A stretch of DNA of 37,897 nucleotides from JBMONI01 sp049324575 (lineage in GTDB: Bacteria; Omnitrophota; Omnitrophia; Omnitrophales; Aquincolibacteriaceae): the NCBI GenBank assembly GCA_049324575.1, contig JBMONI010000031.1:1-37897 (forward strand). Direction: 5' to 3'. Each line of letters opens with the position of its first letter. Positions within the stretch are counted from its first letter, which is position 1. Positions 14,823-23,464 of the stretch are shown here, piece by piece. The notes under the pieces are model-generated. The model was not told where the DNA came from and searched no databases. It saw only the letters and a program-made list of their open reading frames with translations. A program made the translations under genes and the position numbers.

Positions 14823-15842
14823 TTAAAGGAGAGGCCCGGCGGAAGGATGCTTCATCTGAAAATGCGCGTATGCCCTTTCAGTCAGAACACGGCCGGACGG
14901 CGTCCGTTTGAGAAATCCCTTCTGGATCAGATAAGGTTCGTAGATCTCCTCGATCGTTTCCGGATCTTCGCCGACCCCCATTGCCAGATTCTTGATCCCG
15001 ACCGGCCCGCCTTTGTGATCGCGGATCATAAAACCCAGGATCCTTTTGTCCATCGCATCCAATCCCTCGCGATCGACTTCCAGCATTTGCAGCGCTTCAT
15101 CGGCGATCGGCCCGGTGATCTTCCCCTGCGCTTTCACCTCGGCATAATCGCGGACGCGACGGAGCAGGCGGTTAGCGATTCGCGGCGTCCCCCGGGAGCG
15201 GCGGGCGATCTCCTCTTCCCCGGCCTGGTCGATCTCTAATTTGAGAATTCGGGCTGACCGTCTGACGATCTCCGCGAGATGAGAATCCTCGTAATAATTA
15301 AGGTGCTCAATGATCCCAAAACGGGAACGCAAAGGCGACGAAAGCAGGCCGCTGCGGGTTGTCGCACCGATCATGGTGAACCGGGGAACGGTGATCTTGA
15401 CCGATCTCGCATTGGGACCTTTGTCGATCATGATATCGATGCAAAAATCTTCCATGGCCGGATAGAGGTATTCTTCAACGGTTTTCGCCGTCCGGTGGAT
15501 TTCGTCGATAAAAAGGATGTCCCCTTCTTCAAGATTGGTCAGCACCCCCGCAAGATCGCCCGCCCGCTCCAAGACCGGACCGGAGGTCGTACGGATATTG
15601 ACCCCCATTTCTTTCGCTACGATATGCGCCAGGGTGGTCTTGCCGAGGCCGGGAGGGCCGAAAAAAAGCGCATGATCGAGGGGTTCTTTGCGCTTTTGGG
15701 CGGCTTCGATAAAGATCGCGAGATTCCTTTTCAGACTTTCCTGACCGATGAATTCTGCCAGCGTATTCGGGCGCAGCGTCAAGTCCAGCGAGGTGTCTTC
15801 CTGCTGAGGCTCCCCCTGAATTAATCGATCATGATCGGCCAT
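14823..15842 (-). CDS. ruvB: Holliday junction branch-migration ATPase RuvB
   Basis: AAA+ motor that drives branch migration with RuvA during recombinational repair. Visible: LDLTLRPNTLAEFIGQ at the N-terminus, Walker A GPPGLGKTTLAHIVA, Walker B ILFIDEIHR, sensor I GATTRSGLLSSPLRSRFG with arginine finger region, and the C-terminal winged-helix segment ending IQKGFLKRTPSGRVLTERAY. 339 aa, normal. It follows the PilZ gene closely and ends the ruvC-ruvA-PilZ-ruvB block. Confidence 0.98.
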   Translation of the reverse strand: MADHDRLIQGEPQQEDTSLDLTLRPNTLAEFIGQESLKRNLAIFIEAAQKRKEPLDHALFFGPPGLGKTTLAHIVAKEMGVNIRTTSGPVLERAGDLAGVLTNLEEGDILFIDEIHRTAKTVEEYLYPAMEDFCIDIMIDKGPNARSVKITVPRFTMIGATTRSGLLSSPLRSRFGIIEHLNYYEDSHLAEIVRRSARILKLEIDQAGEEEIARRSRGTPRIANRLLRRVRDYAEVKAQGKITGPIADEALQMLEVDREGLDAMDKRILGFMIRDHKGGPVGIKNLAMGVGEDPETIEEIYEPYLIQKGFLKRTPSGRVLTERAYAHFQMKHPSAGPLL

Positions 15843-15851
15843 CGGTTTTCC

Positions 15852-16271
15852 TCAGCGCTCTCGGGAAACGGTCTTCCCCTGGTCAATGAACATTTCGATC
15901 TGCGGCTCGCCGGAAAGGTTCTCGATATAATCATCCACGGCCTTCTGATCTTCCGGCCGGATATTCACGAAACAGACCGCCACTGAGTAATGCAGATATT
16001 TCTTCATCTTGCGGACCCGCAGGATCCTGGCTTCGGCATGAAAGGATTTTTCGAGCGGCGGGATCAACACATGAAGCTTCAAGAGATCCTGTTCTCGGAG
16101 GGCCTTCTCGGAAAAAAACTTGGCACCCCCGGCACTGATATTCTTGATATTCGTAAGGTGCGAGACCTGGGCATTTCCGCTTGCGTCGTATTTGAGAAGG
16201 TAGTAAGCATTGAGCCGTTTGAATGCGCGCGTATTTTTCGTCTGCTGTTTCTTACGAAGTTTCATCACCAT
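15852..16271 (-). CDS. PilZ-domain protein (probable cyclic-di-GMP effector)
   Basis: A 139-aa single-domain protein. The cyclic-di-GMP binding motifs are intact: RxxxR (R15-R19 in RAFKR) and N/DxSxxG (N44, S46, G49 in NISAGG), followed by PilZ-like beta strands (LLKLHVLIPP, HAEARILRVR, YSVAVCFVNI). The family binds cyclic-di-GMP and regulates motility, adhesion or secretion through partner proteins; no partner is evident nearby. The ATG has GGAGG six bases upstream. Its position between ruvA and ruvB is unusual. A basic N-terminus (about 1-13) may bind nucleic acid or membrane. Confidence 0.88.
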   Translation of the reverse strand: MVMKLRKKQQTKNTRAFKRLNAYYLLKYDASGNAQVSHLTNIKNISAGGAKFFSEKALREQDLLKLHVLIPPLEKSFHAEARILRVRKMKKYLHYSVAVCFVNIRPEDQKAVDDYIENLSGEPQIEMFIDQGKTVSRER

Positions 16272-16296
16272 TCCCGGCCTCCTATGACCGGACAGA

Positions 16297-16902
16297 TCAG
16301 CGGATATATTTTAGAGAATCACGGACCAATTTCTCAACCGTAAAAACTTCTTTCGGATCCGAACGGACAACTTTTTCGACCGCCGTCTTGGCTTCCGTAC
16401 GCCGGTATCCGAGTGCCGTCAACGCTTCCATCGCATCCTTGATCAAGCTGGACGGAAGGTCGGTTTTGATCCCGGGGTCCGGGGCGAACCGATCGGCTTC
16501 ATCCGCCAGCTTCTCCCTCAACTCCACCACGAGGCGTTCCGCGGTTTTTTTCCCGACCCCAGGGATCGCCTGAAGGATCTCCAGCCGCCCTTCCACGATC
16601 GCCCGTTTCAGATCCGTGATCCGGATCCCCGACATGATCGTCATAGCGATCTTCGGCCCGATCCCGCTCACTGAGATCAGAAGGCAAAAAAGTTTTCTCT
16701 CGTCCTCCGTCGAAAAACCGTAAAGGGCCTGTGCGTCCTCACGCACGACAAAATGGGTCAGTAACCGGACTTCGTCGCCAAGACCGGGAAGCGTTTCATA
16801 GGTGGAAACAGGGATCTGTAATTGAAAACCGACGCCATGGACCTCGAGGACAGCTCCGGTCGCGGTTTTCTCGATCAATTTGCCTCGGAGATAGGCGTAC
16901 AT
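16297..16902 (-). CDS. ruvA: Holliday junction DNA helicase subunit RuvA
   Basis: RuvA tetramers bind Holliday junctions and load RuvB. Visible: N-terminal OB-fold (MYAYLRGKLIEKTATGAVLEV-like start), two helix-hairpin-helix motifs (SVSGIGPKIAMTIMSG and AIPGVGKKTAERLVVEL), a linker, and the C-terminal RuvB-contact domain (DAMEALTALGYRRTEAKTAV). 201 aa, normal. It starts one base after ruvC. Confidence 0.97.
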   Translation of the reverse strand: MYAYLRGKLIEKTATGAVLEVHGVGFQLQIPVSTYETLPGLGDEVRLLTHFVVREDAQALYGFSTEDERKLFCLLISVSGIGPKIAMTIMSGIRITDLKRAIVEGRLEILQAIPGVGKKTAERLVVELREKLADEADRFAPDPGIKTDLPSSLIKDAMEALTALGYRRTEAKTAVEKVVRSDPKEVFTVEKLVRDSLKYIR

Positions 16903-16903
16903 C

Positions 16904-17401
16904 CTAAGCCCCCTGGATCTTCATCAGAGGATGACTCTTAGCAACATGCAAATGACAGATCGCCAGGGCAAGCGCATCCGCCTCATCCGAAGGCGGCATC
17001 TCCTTCATTCCCAAAAGCATTTTGATCATCTTCTGGACCTGGATTTTGCTCGCACGGCCGTTGCCCGTGACCGCTTGTTTGACCTGGGTCGGCATATATT
17101 CTAGCACAGGAAGATCATGATTCGAAGCCGCGAGCATCGCGCATGCACGAGCCTCGCCAATCTTGAGCATGGACCGGATGTTCTTGCAGTAAAAAACATT
17201 CTCGAGCGCCATGACCGTAGGCCGATAGATCCGGATGATCTCTTCCAAAAACGAAAAGATACGGGAGAGCCGTTTTTCGATCGGAACATTCGCCGGAGCT
17301 TGGATCACCTCCGAGTGGATCCGCCGGTATCTTCCGCCCGAAGATTCGATCAGTCCCGCCCCGGTTCGCCAGGTACCGGGGTCCACCCCGAGAACGCGCA
17401 T
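16904..17401 (-). CDS. ruvC: Crossover junction endodeoxyribonuclease RuvC
   Basis: Resolves Holliday junctions by paired nicking. RNase H fold with catalytic Asp7 in VLGVDPGTWRTG, Glu in MALENVFYCKN, and the C-terminal acidic pair in PPSDEADALALAICH. 165 aa, normal. The ATG at 17401 abuts the yebC stop without a gap. With ruvA and ruvB it gives a complete resolvasome in one operon. Confidence 0.97.
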   Translation of the reverse strand: MRVLGVDPGTWRTGAGLIESSGGRYRRIHSEVIQAPANVPIEKRLSRIFSFLEEIIRIYRPTVMALENVFYCKNIRSMLKIGEARACAMLAASNHDLPVLEYMPTQVKQAVTGNGRASKIQVQKMIKMLLGMKEMPPSDEADALALAICHLHVAKSHPLMKIQGA

Positions 17402-18148
17402 TCAGCGGATCTCCTTCATCACCTCGTCGGGAATATCAAAGTTGGCATAGACATTTTGGACATCATCGTGATCTTCCAACGTTTCGATCAATTTGAGCAC
17501 GGCTCTTGCATCCGCCGCAGAAACGCTGGTCTGATTTTTGGGAAGCATCGTCAAATCGGCCGATTCGACCGGAATCTTTGCTTTTTCCAGCGCTTCTTTG
17601 ACCGCCCAGAGGTCCTGGGGATTGCAGGTAATCTCGAATTTCTCAGCCTCCCCCGAAAGATCCTCCGCGCCCGCAGCGATCGCCAATTCCATTAACTGCT
17701 CCTCGGTCGCTTTATCCTTGGCCACAAGGATCAGACCCTTTTTCTCGAAGATCCACGCTACCGATCCCGCTCCCGCCATATTGCCGTTTCCTTTACCGAA
17801 AATGCTCCGGATCTCGGAAGCCGTCCGGTTCTTATTGTCGGTCAAGCAGGAAACGAGCAGCGCCACCCCTGCGGGGCCATACCCTTCGTAGAGGACCTCT
17901 TCATAGGTCACACCCTCGAGTTCCCCAGTCCCTTTTTTGATCGCCCGGTCGATATTATCAGACGGCATGTTCGCTTCCCGTGCTTTGAGGATAACGGTCC
18001 GCAGCCGAGGGTTTGAGGCAGGATCGCCCCCGCCCATTTTTGCCGCGACGGTGATCTCGCGCATGATCTTAGTGAAGATCTTCCCGCGCTTGGCGTCCGC
18101 CGCCCCCTTTTTATGTTTGATACTGGCCCATTTAGAATGTCCTGACAT
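17402..18148 (-). CDS. yebC: YebC/PmpR family protein
   Basis: YebC family members are described as transcriptional regulators and, more recently, as ribosome-associated factors easing translation of proline stretches. Start MSGHSKWASIKHKKGAADAK is the family hallmark and fixes the ATG at 18148 (an in-frame start five codons earlier is not conserved). Further matches: AREANMPSDNIDRAIKKG and EGYGPAGVALLVSCLTDNKNRT. 248 aa, normal. It overlaps the folP end by 17 bases and sits before ruvC, a very common order. Confidence 0.97.
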   Translation of the reverse strand: MSGHSKWASIKHKKGAADAKRGKIFTKIMREITVAAKMGGGDPASNPRLRTVILKAREANMPSDNIDRAIKKGTGELEGVTYEEVLYEGYGPAGVALLVSCLTDNKNRTASEIRSIFGKGNGNMAGAGSVAWIFEKKGLILVAKDKATEEQLMELAIAAGAEDLSGEAEKFEITCNPQDLWAVKEALEKAKIPVESADLTMLPKNQTSVSAADARAVLKLIETLEDHDDVQNVYANFDIPDEVMKEIR

Positions 18149-18986
18149 TTTCTCTCCCTCCAAGCGCGTTGATGGTTTTCAAAACTTCCCGCATCGCTTT
18201 CACATGATGGACGCGGATCAAAGAAATTTTTTTGAGCGCAAGATAAGCGACCACCGCCGCCGTTGCGAATTCTCGGTCCTGCACAGGACATCCGGTAATC
18301 TCCCCCAAAAAAGATTTGCGGGACGGTCCGACCAAAAGCGGAAAGCCCAACGCCTCGAACCTCCCGATCTCGTTTAAAACTTCGAGCGATTGTTCAGTGG
18401 TTTTCGAAAAACCGATCCCGGGATCGATCACGATCTGATCCGCTCCCACCCCGGCATCCAGGGCAAGCTGGGTCGAATAGCGAAGCTCCTCGGTAATCTC
18501 CCCCAAGAGGTCCTCATATACCGTCATGGATTGCATCGTCTGAGCGGATCCGCGACGGTGCATAAGTACAAGGCCCGCATTATATTCTTTGGCGATCCGA
18601 GCCATGGCCGGCCCCGAATCCCGCAGGCCGCTGACATCGTTAATGATATGCGCACCTTCTTCCAGGCAGAGTTTTGCGACTTCGGATTTACAGGTATCGA
18701 TCGAAATAGGAATATCGGGCCGTGCTTTCCGCAACGCGCGGAGCACCGGGATCAAACGGCGGGCTTCTTCCTCGGCGCTTACGGGAATCGCCCCAGGCCG
18801 GGTCGATTCCGCGCCCAGATCAAGGATATCCGCTCCATCCTCGATCATTTGCAGCCCATAGGCCGCGGCTTCCGTCGGTAAGGGGAAACGTCCGCCATCG
18901 GAAAAAGAATCCGGGGTGAGGTTTAGGATCCCCATCAAGCGAGGCATCCCCAAATCGATATTGCGGTTTCGGATCTTCCAGAACAT
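18132..18986 (-). CDS. folP: Dihydropteroate synthase
   Basis: Joins p-aminobenzoate to the pterin pyrophosphate in folate synthesis; the target of sulfonamides. Signatures: MGILNLTPDSFSDGGRF (about 18-34), DILDLGAESTRPG, ISIDTCKSEVA, INDVSGL, IDPGIGFSKT and LVGPSRKSFLG. 284 aa, normal. It follows ftsH by six bases, a conserved ftsH-folP pairing, and its end overlaps yebC. Confidence 0.97.
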   Translation of the reverse strand: MFWKIRNRNIDLGMPRLMGILNLTPDSFSDGGRFPLPTEAAAYGLQMIEDGADILDLGAESTRPGAIPVSAEEEARRLIPVLRALRKARPDIPISIDTCKSEVAKLCLEEGAHIINDVSGLRDSGPAMARIAKEYNAGLVLMHRRGSAQTMQSMTVYEDLLGEITEELRYSTQLALDAGVGADQIVIDPGIGFSKTTEQSLEVLNEIGRFEALGFPLLVGPSRKSFLGEITGCPVQDREFATAAVVAYLALKKISLIRVHHVKAMREVLKTINALGGRENVRTF

Positions 18987-18992
18987 AGAGGG

Positions 18993-20936
18993 TTACGCCG
19001 GCCCAGGCGCTTCGGAAGAAGCCCCGGCCTCAGCGGAAGGCTTTTCAGGAGCGAGTCCTGCGAGAGCGCGGATCTCATCCGCCTGAAGGACTTCTTTCTC
19101 CAGCAGAGCGGCCTTCAATTTTTCAAGCGCATCGCGCCGATCCGTCAGGATCTTCTTGGCCCGGCCATAGCAATCGTTCACGATCCCACGCATCTCTTCA
19201 TCAATCAGTTGCGCTGTTTGTTCAGAATAATTTTTCTCCGCGAAAAGGTCGCGGCCGAGGAAAACCTGGCCGTCTTTCTTTCCGAAGGTCATGTTGCCAA
19301 GGCGCTCGCTCATACCCAATTCACAGACCATGGCATGCGCATATTGGGTCGCTTTCTGCAGATCATCCGAAGCTCCCGAGGTGATCTGTTTGAAATAGAG
19401 CTCTTCGGCCACCCTCCCGCCCAAAAGGATGGCGATACGGTCCAGGATCTCTTGTTTTGAGATCAGATTCCTGTCCTCATTGGGGAGTTGCAGCGTAAAC
19501 CCTCCCACGCCATAGCCTCGAGGAATGATCGATATTTTGTGGACCGGATCCGCATGCGGAATGAACAAAGCCACGAGCGCATGCCCGGCCTCGTGGATCG
19601 CTTTGACCTCTTTTTCATGTTTCGAGATCACGCGGCTTTTCCGCTCAGGACCGACCATCACCTTTTCGATGGATTCTTCAAGCTCCTGTTGCGTGACGGC
19701 CTGTTTTTTACGACGCGCCGCCAAAAGCGCCGCTTCATTGATGAGATTCGCCAGATCCGCTCCCGAAAAACCCGGCGTTTGTTTGGCGATCTTGCCGAGG
19801 TCCGCTTCCGCTTCGATCTTGACCTTGGCGGCATGGACCCGCAAGATCTCTTCTCGGCCTTTGATATCCGGACGATCGATAACGACCTGCCGGTCAAACC
19901 GCCCCGGCCGAAGGAGCGCCTGGTCCAGAACATCCGGGCGGTTGGTCGCTCCGATCAGAATGACCCCGCTATGGGTATCAAATCCGTCCATTTCGACAAG
20001 AAGCGCATTCAAGGTCTGTTCGCGCTCATCATGGCCCCCTCCGATCCCGGCAAAACGTTGCCGGCCGACCGCATCGATCTCATCGATGAAGAGGATCGCT
20101 CCCCGCCCGCTGACCTTGGCCGCGCGTTTCCCCTGCTCAAAAAGATCCCGGACCCTCGCCGCCCCAACTCCGACAAACATTTCAACAAAGTCCGACCCGC
20201 TGATCGAAAAGAACGGGACATCCGCTTCTCCCGCGACGGCCTTCGCCAAAAGGGTTTTCCCGGTCCCCGGAGGTCCCATTAACAGGACTCCCTTGGGGAT
20301 CCGCCCGCCGAGCTTCTGAAATCGCTGGGGGTCCTTCAGAAATTCAATGATCTCCTCGAGCTCTTCTTTCGCTTCCTGGACCCCGGCCACATCTTTGAAT
20401 GTGATCACGGCTTTTTCCTTTTGGGACATCTTTGCGCGCGACTTCCCGAATGAAAAGATCCGGCTGCCTCCTTGCTGCATGCCGCGGTAAACGAAAAACC
20501 AGAAAAAACCGATCAAAAGCAATACAGGCATGACCGAATACAGAAGATTTTTCCAGAACATCTGCGGCGGATTGACCTCGAACCTCGGAACATTTTGGCG
20601 GATCAAAGGAACGATTTCGAGATCGTTGGGCGGGATATTGACGTGATAGTATTTCCCGTTACTGAGCTTGCCTTGCACCGTATTCTCGACCAGCTCGGCG
20701 GAAACGATCTCCAAAGTCTCGGGATTCCTCCGCAGAAGCTGATAAAATTCGGAATAGGACATACGGCTCATTTCCATGCCTGGAAAGACAAAAAGCTGAA
20801 GAACAATGAAAAAAAGGATGGGAACGAGCAAAAGCGCGATTAAGCGCTTGCGGTCAGGATCCCCTCCTTTGGGAGGCTCTCCTCCGCGGCGCTGCCCCGA
20901 TGAACGGTACGGCCTTTTTGCGGGATGATTCGGCAT
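18993..20936 (-). CDS. ftsH: ATP-dependent zinc metalloprotease FtsH
   Basis: Membrane-bound AAA+ protease that removes misfolded membrane proteins and regulators. Two N-terminal spans (about 33-52 and 130-150) flank an external domain; Walker A GPPGTGKT (Lys227), Walker B AILFIDEIDAVGR, the second-region-of-homology DQALLRPGRFDR, and the zinc motif HEAGH (H448, E449, H452). 647 aa, normal. The N-terminal 30 residues are rich in Pro, Arg and Gly. It lies between tilS and folP. Confidence 0.98.
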   Translation of the reverse strand: MPNHPAKRPYRSSGQRRGGEPPKGGDPDRKRLIALLLVPILFFIVLQLFVFPGMEMSRMSYSEFYQLLRRNPETLEIVSAELVENTVQGKLSNGKYYHVNIPPNDLEIVPLIRQNVPRFEVNPPQMFWKNLLYSVMPVLLLIGFFWFFVYRGMQQGGSRIFSFGKSRAKMSQKEKAVITFKDVAGVQEAKEELEEIIEFLKDPQRFQKLGGRIPKGVLLMGPPGTGKTLLAKAVAGEADVPFFSISGSDFVEMFVGVGAARVRDLFEQGKRAAKVSGRGAILFIDEIDAVGRQRFAGIGGGHDEREQTLNALLVEMDGFDTHSGVILIGATNRPDVLDQALLRPGRFDRQVVIDRPDIKGREEILRVHAAKVKIEAEADLGKIAKQTPGFSGADLANLINEAALLAARRKKQAVTQQELEESIEKVMVGPERKSRVISKHEKEVKAIHEAGHALVALFIPHADPVHKISIIPRGYGVGGFTLQLPNEDRNLISKQEILDRIAILLGGRVAEELYFKQITSGASDDLQKATQYAHAMVCELGMSERLGNMTFGKKDGQVFLGRDLFAEKNYSEQTAQLIDEEMRGIVNDCYGRAKKILTDRRDALEKLKAALLEKEVLQADEIRALAGLAPEKPSAEAGASSEAPGPA

Positions 20937-20947
20937 GATAAACCCCT

Positions 20948-22006
20948 TTAAAGAGCCGGTAGTCTAGCATGGGCGCGCAACTTACGCAATTTGAATGGCA
21001 GGAATCCCTCACCTAGGGTCTTTTTAAAAATTCGCATTTGCCGGGAATCCCAAACGATATCGAGGTTGCGCGGGAGTGAACATCGGTTCCGCTTTTTCGA
21101 AAAGAGGCCCTGGAGTCTCCGATATGCTTCATAATCCAATCCGCTTCGTGAGTCTAGAATTTTGAGCGCATGATTTAAGACCCGGAATTGGATTGGCGGA
21201 TCTAAATGTTCAAAAAATTCTTTCGCCAGAATCACGGCCCCTCTCTTTTTTTTCAAAATGACTTTCCGAATCGCTTGCGCTTCGAGCGCCTCGATCACAC
21301 GGAGTTCATCTCCGACAATCTGAGGCAATCGCGCCAAGGCTTCTTGAACGCGCGGATTCACGGTTTTTTCGAGATAAGGCAACACTTTTTGGCGAAGTCG
21401 ATTCCGGAGGAAACGGTCCGAAAAATTAGTCCGATCCGTGCGAAACGGGATCCGGTTCTTGCGCAGGTAAGCGAGAATATGCTCTCTTGAAAAATCAAGA
21501 AGAGGGCGGACAAAAAGGACCCGCTGCATTTTCATCGCATACTGGATCCCGGCCAGCCCGCGCAGACCCGTACCCTTGAGAATCCGCATCAAAACGGTTT
21601 CCGCCTGATCTTCTAGTTGGTGGCCCAGCGCAATGATCCGGACACGTTTTTTCCGAGCCGCCTGCAAAAAAAAACGATACCGCTCGTAACGAGCGGCTTC
21701 TTCGATCGATTCGCGGTTCGCACGCGCCCGGGCCCGGATCGAAGATTTTCCGATCACGACCGGGACCTTAAAACGCCGGCCCAAAGCCGAGACAAAACAG
21801 GCATCTCGATCCGCCGCGGTTTTTCGAAGACCATGATGGAAGTGCAAGAGGCCTAAACGAAATCCCCAAGAGGGCTGGAGAGAACGTAAAAGATGGAAAA
21901 GGGCAACGGAATCAGGCCCCCCGGAACAACCCACGAAAATGCGGGCCTTTTTTTTAATGACCCCACGCTGATGTAGGCTGAATGCGAAACGCTCCTGGAA
22001 GGTCAT
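20948..22006 (-). CDS. tilS: tRNA(Ile)-lysidine synthase
   Basis: TilS converts C34 of tRNA with anticodon CAT (Ile2) to lysidine so that it reads AUA and is charged with isoleucine. PP-loop motif SGGPDSVALF (about 29-38), LLHFHHGLRKTAADRDACFV, LGHQLEDQAETVLMRILKGTGLRGLAG and VRPLLDFSREHILAYLRKN are all family-typical. 352 aa, with a short C-terminal region relative to E. coli TilS (432). Upstream lie a 46-aa ORF and a tRNA gene with anticodon CAT. Confidence 0.95.
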   Translation of the reverse strand: MTFQERFAFSLHQRGVIKKKARIFVGCSGGPDSVALFHLLRSLQPSWGFRLGLLHFHHGLRKTAADRDACFVSALGRRFKVPVVIGKSSIRARARANRESIEEAARYERYRFFLQAARKKRVRIIALGHQLEDQAETVLMRILKGTGLRGLAGIQYAMKMQRVLFVRPLLDFSREHILAYLRKNRIPFRTDRTNFSDRFLRNRLRQKVLPYLEKTVNPRVQEALARLPQIVGDELRVIEALEAQAIRKVILKKKRGAVILAKEFFEHLDPPIQFRVLNHALKILDSRSGLDYEAYRRLQGLFSKKRNRCSLPRNLDIVWDSRQMRIFKKTLGEGFLPFKLRKLRAHARLPAL

Positions 22007-22022
22007 CCGGCTCTGCCAGGAT

Positions 22023-22163
22023 TCAGTCTCGGAACATCCAAAGCCCCAGCATGATGATCACGATCACGATGCCGGCAAGCCCTACATAGCTGAGGATCTT
22101 AAGCAAAGTAACTTGCCAATCCAGGATCCATAACTGACTGGCTGCGGAAAGGATCTGAAGCAT
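22023..22163 (-). CDS. Small single-span membrane protein (46 aa), unknown
   Basis: A 46-codon frame between the CAT-anticodon tRNA and tilS. The first half is amphipathic with three tryptophans in all (W12, W16, W42); residues about 22-44 (ILSYVGLAGIVIVIIMLGLW) form one strong transmembrane helix, ending in a basic/acidic RD tail. A plausible Shine-Dalgarno (AAAGGA) lies nine bases before the ATG. It ends 16 bases before tilS. No family is recognised; it may be a small membrane peptide co-expressed with tilS-ftsH, for example an FtsH modulator, but that is a guess. Confidence 0.6.
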   Translation of the reverse strand: MLQILSAASQLWILDWQVTLLKILSYVGLAGIVIVIIMLGLWMFRD

Positions 22164-22202
22164 GGTTTTCTTTCCTTTTGAATGCCCCAAAACGGGTCAA
22201 AG

Positions 22203-22275
<73 letters not shown>

Positions 22276-22286
22276 ATGACGCGGGA

Positions 22287-22316
22287 AGAATAGCATATCA
22301 AAATCATGATTGTAAA
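22287..22316 (-). promoter_or_regulatory. Promoter for the CAT-anticodon tRNA and probably the tilS-ftsH operon
   Basis: Minus strand TTTACA (22316-22311), 18-base spacer ending TGC, TATTCT (22292-22287), giving an extended -10. Predicted start near 22280, about five bases before the tRNA 5' end. No terminator is visible between the tRNA and the 46-aa ORF. Confidence 0.6.
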
Positions 22317-22486
22317 GCCTCGGCAAGACACTCAAGCTGCCCTCCTCATTCTAAGAGCTTTCAAGCACCGAAAGTTTTTGGGATTTAGCCTTCAGTTCAC
22401 CTTCCCTCGCGTCGATGAACTGGAAAAGGGCTTTTTGCGTCAACGATCCGGCCTTGTTCTCAAAACAGACCTGGAAAAGGTTTTTC

Positions 22487-23464
22487 ATGAAATGGTCCGA
22501 ACCTAAAAATGTTCTCCGCTGCGAAGCGGTCATTTTTGACATCGATAACGTCTTGATCGATACCCAACGCTCTTATCTGGAAGCCATCCGGCAAACAGTG
22601 GACATCTATCTGACCGAAGGCACGGTCCCTCTGTTCCGCCCCACGAGATCAAAGGGTTCTCTAACGCTTCTTTCCGAGAATGATGTCAATCAATTCAAAT
22701 TGCTCGGCGGATTCAACGATGACTGGGATTGCTGCTATGGCATTTTGCAATATCTGCTCGCCCTTCCCGTCCATAAACGAACCATGGAAGAATTAAAACG
22801 CCTCATGGATTTCAAGCAACTGGCCCGGGAAACAAAAAACCGTCCCTTGGGCGTTGCCGGCATCATCCGGAAATTCGGCCGTTCGACCGCGGTAAAGATC
22901 GAGAAGATCGCTCGCATTTTTCAAGAAATCTACCTCGGACACCGCTTGTTCCCGATCGTTGAGAAAAATCATCCCCAGTATTGGAATAAGCTCGGCTTTA
23001 TCCAACGGGAGCGCCTGATCTTCAAGAAGAAGATCCTTGAGAAACTGAAAAAGAACGGCCTTGCGCTCGGGATCGCGACCGGACGTTCAAGATTCGAAGC
23101 CAGTTATGGGCTCCAAAAATTCGGGATCGCGCACTTTTTTGATGCAATCACCCATGCGGATGACGTAAAAAAAGCGGAACGCGAAGCAAAGCAGTCTTTG
23201 CGCAAACCTCATCCGTATTCGATTTTGAAAACCGCAAAAAAACTCGGGGAAGGAAAGGTTTTTTTCTACGTAGGAGATCTCCCGGATGACATCCTCGCCG
23301 CAAATCGAAGCAAAGAATCCTTGAGGATCTACTCGGTTGCTTTTCCTGCTTATTCCGCGACCGGCCCAGCGGCATTTCGAGAAATTGAAAAAGCCCAACC
23401 GGATTTCATTATCCAAAAACCCCGGGAACTCGTACCGCTCGCGCTCTCGAAACTCAGCCAATAA
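22487..23464 (+). CDS. HAD-superfamily phosphatase (subfamily IA-like)
   Basis: The only rightward gene between 1 and 32174. HAD motifs: nucleophile DIDNVLIDT near the N-terminus, motif II Thr in GIATGRSRFE, motif III Lys in RKPHPYSIL, and motif IV YVGDLPDDI. A large cap insertion contains NQFKLLGGFNDDWDCCYGIL, which resembles the group of HAD proteins often annotated as hypothetical subfamily IA hyp1. The substrate is unknown. About 325 aa from the ATG at 22487, chosen for AAGG six bases upstream; an in-frame ATG at 22415 would add 24 non-conserved residues. It converges on the lptF/G-like gene with an 11-base overlap. Confidence 0.85.
   Translation: MKWSEPKNVLRCEAVIFDIDNVLIDTQRSYLEAIRQTVDIYLTEGTVPLFRPTRSKGSLTLLSENDVNQFKLLGGFNDDWDCCYGILQYLLALPVHKRTMEELKRLMDFKQLARETKNRPLGVAGIIRKFGRSTAVKIEKIARIFQEIYLGHRLFPIVEKNHPQYWNKLGFIQRERLIFKKKILEKLKKNGLALGIATGRSRFEASYGLQKFGIAHFFDAITHADDVKKAEREAKQSLRKPHPYSILKTAKKLGEGKVFFYVGDLPDDILAANRSKESLRIYSVAFPAYSATGPAAFREIEKAQPDFIIQKPRELVPLALSKLSQ

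Noticed and set aside
19488..20319. Two overlapping plus-strand frames of about 264 codons across ftsH
   Set aside because: They run antisense to unmistakable ftsH codons; composition is skewed and no start signal or family is evident.
22306..22542. Short frames on both strands between the CAT tRNA and the HAD gene
   Set aside because: Neither has a ribosome-binding site or hydrophobic/conserved pattern; one begins in the tRNA promoter and overlaps the HAD start.
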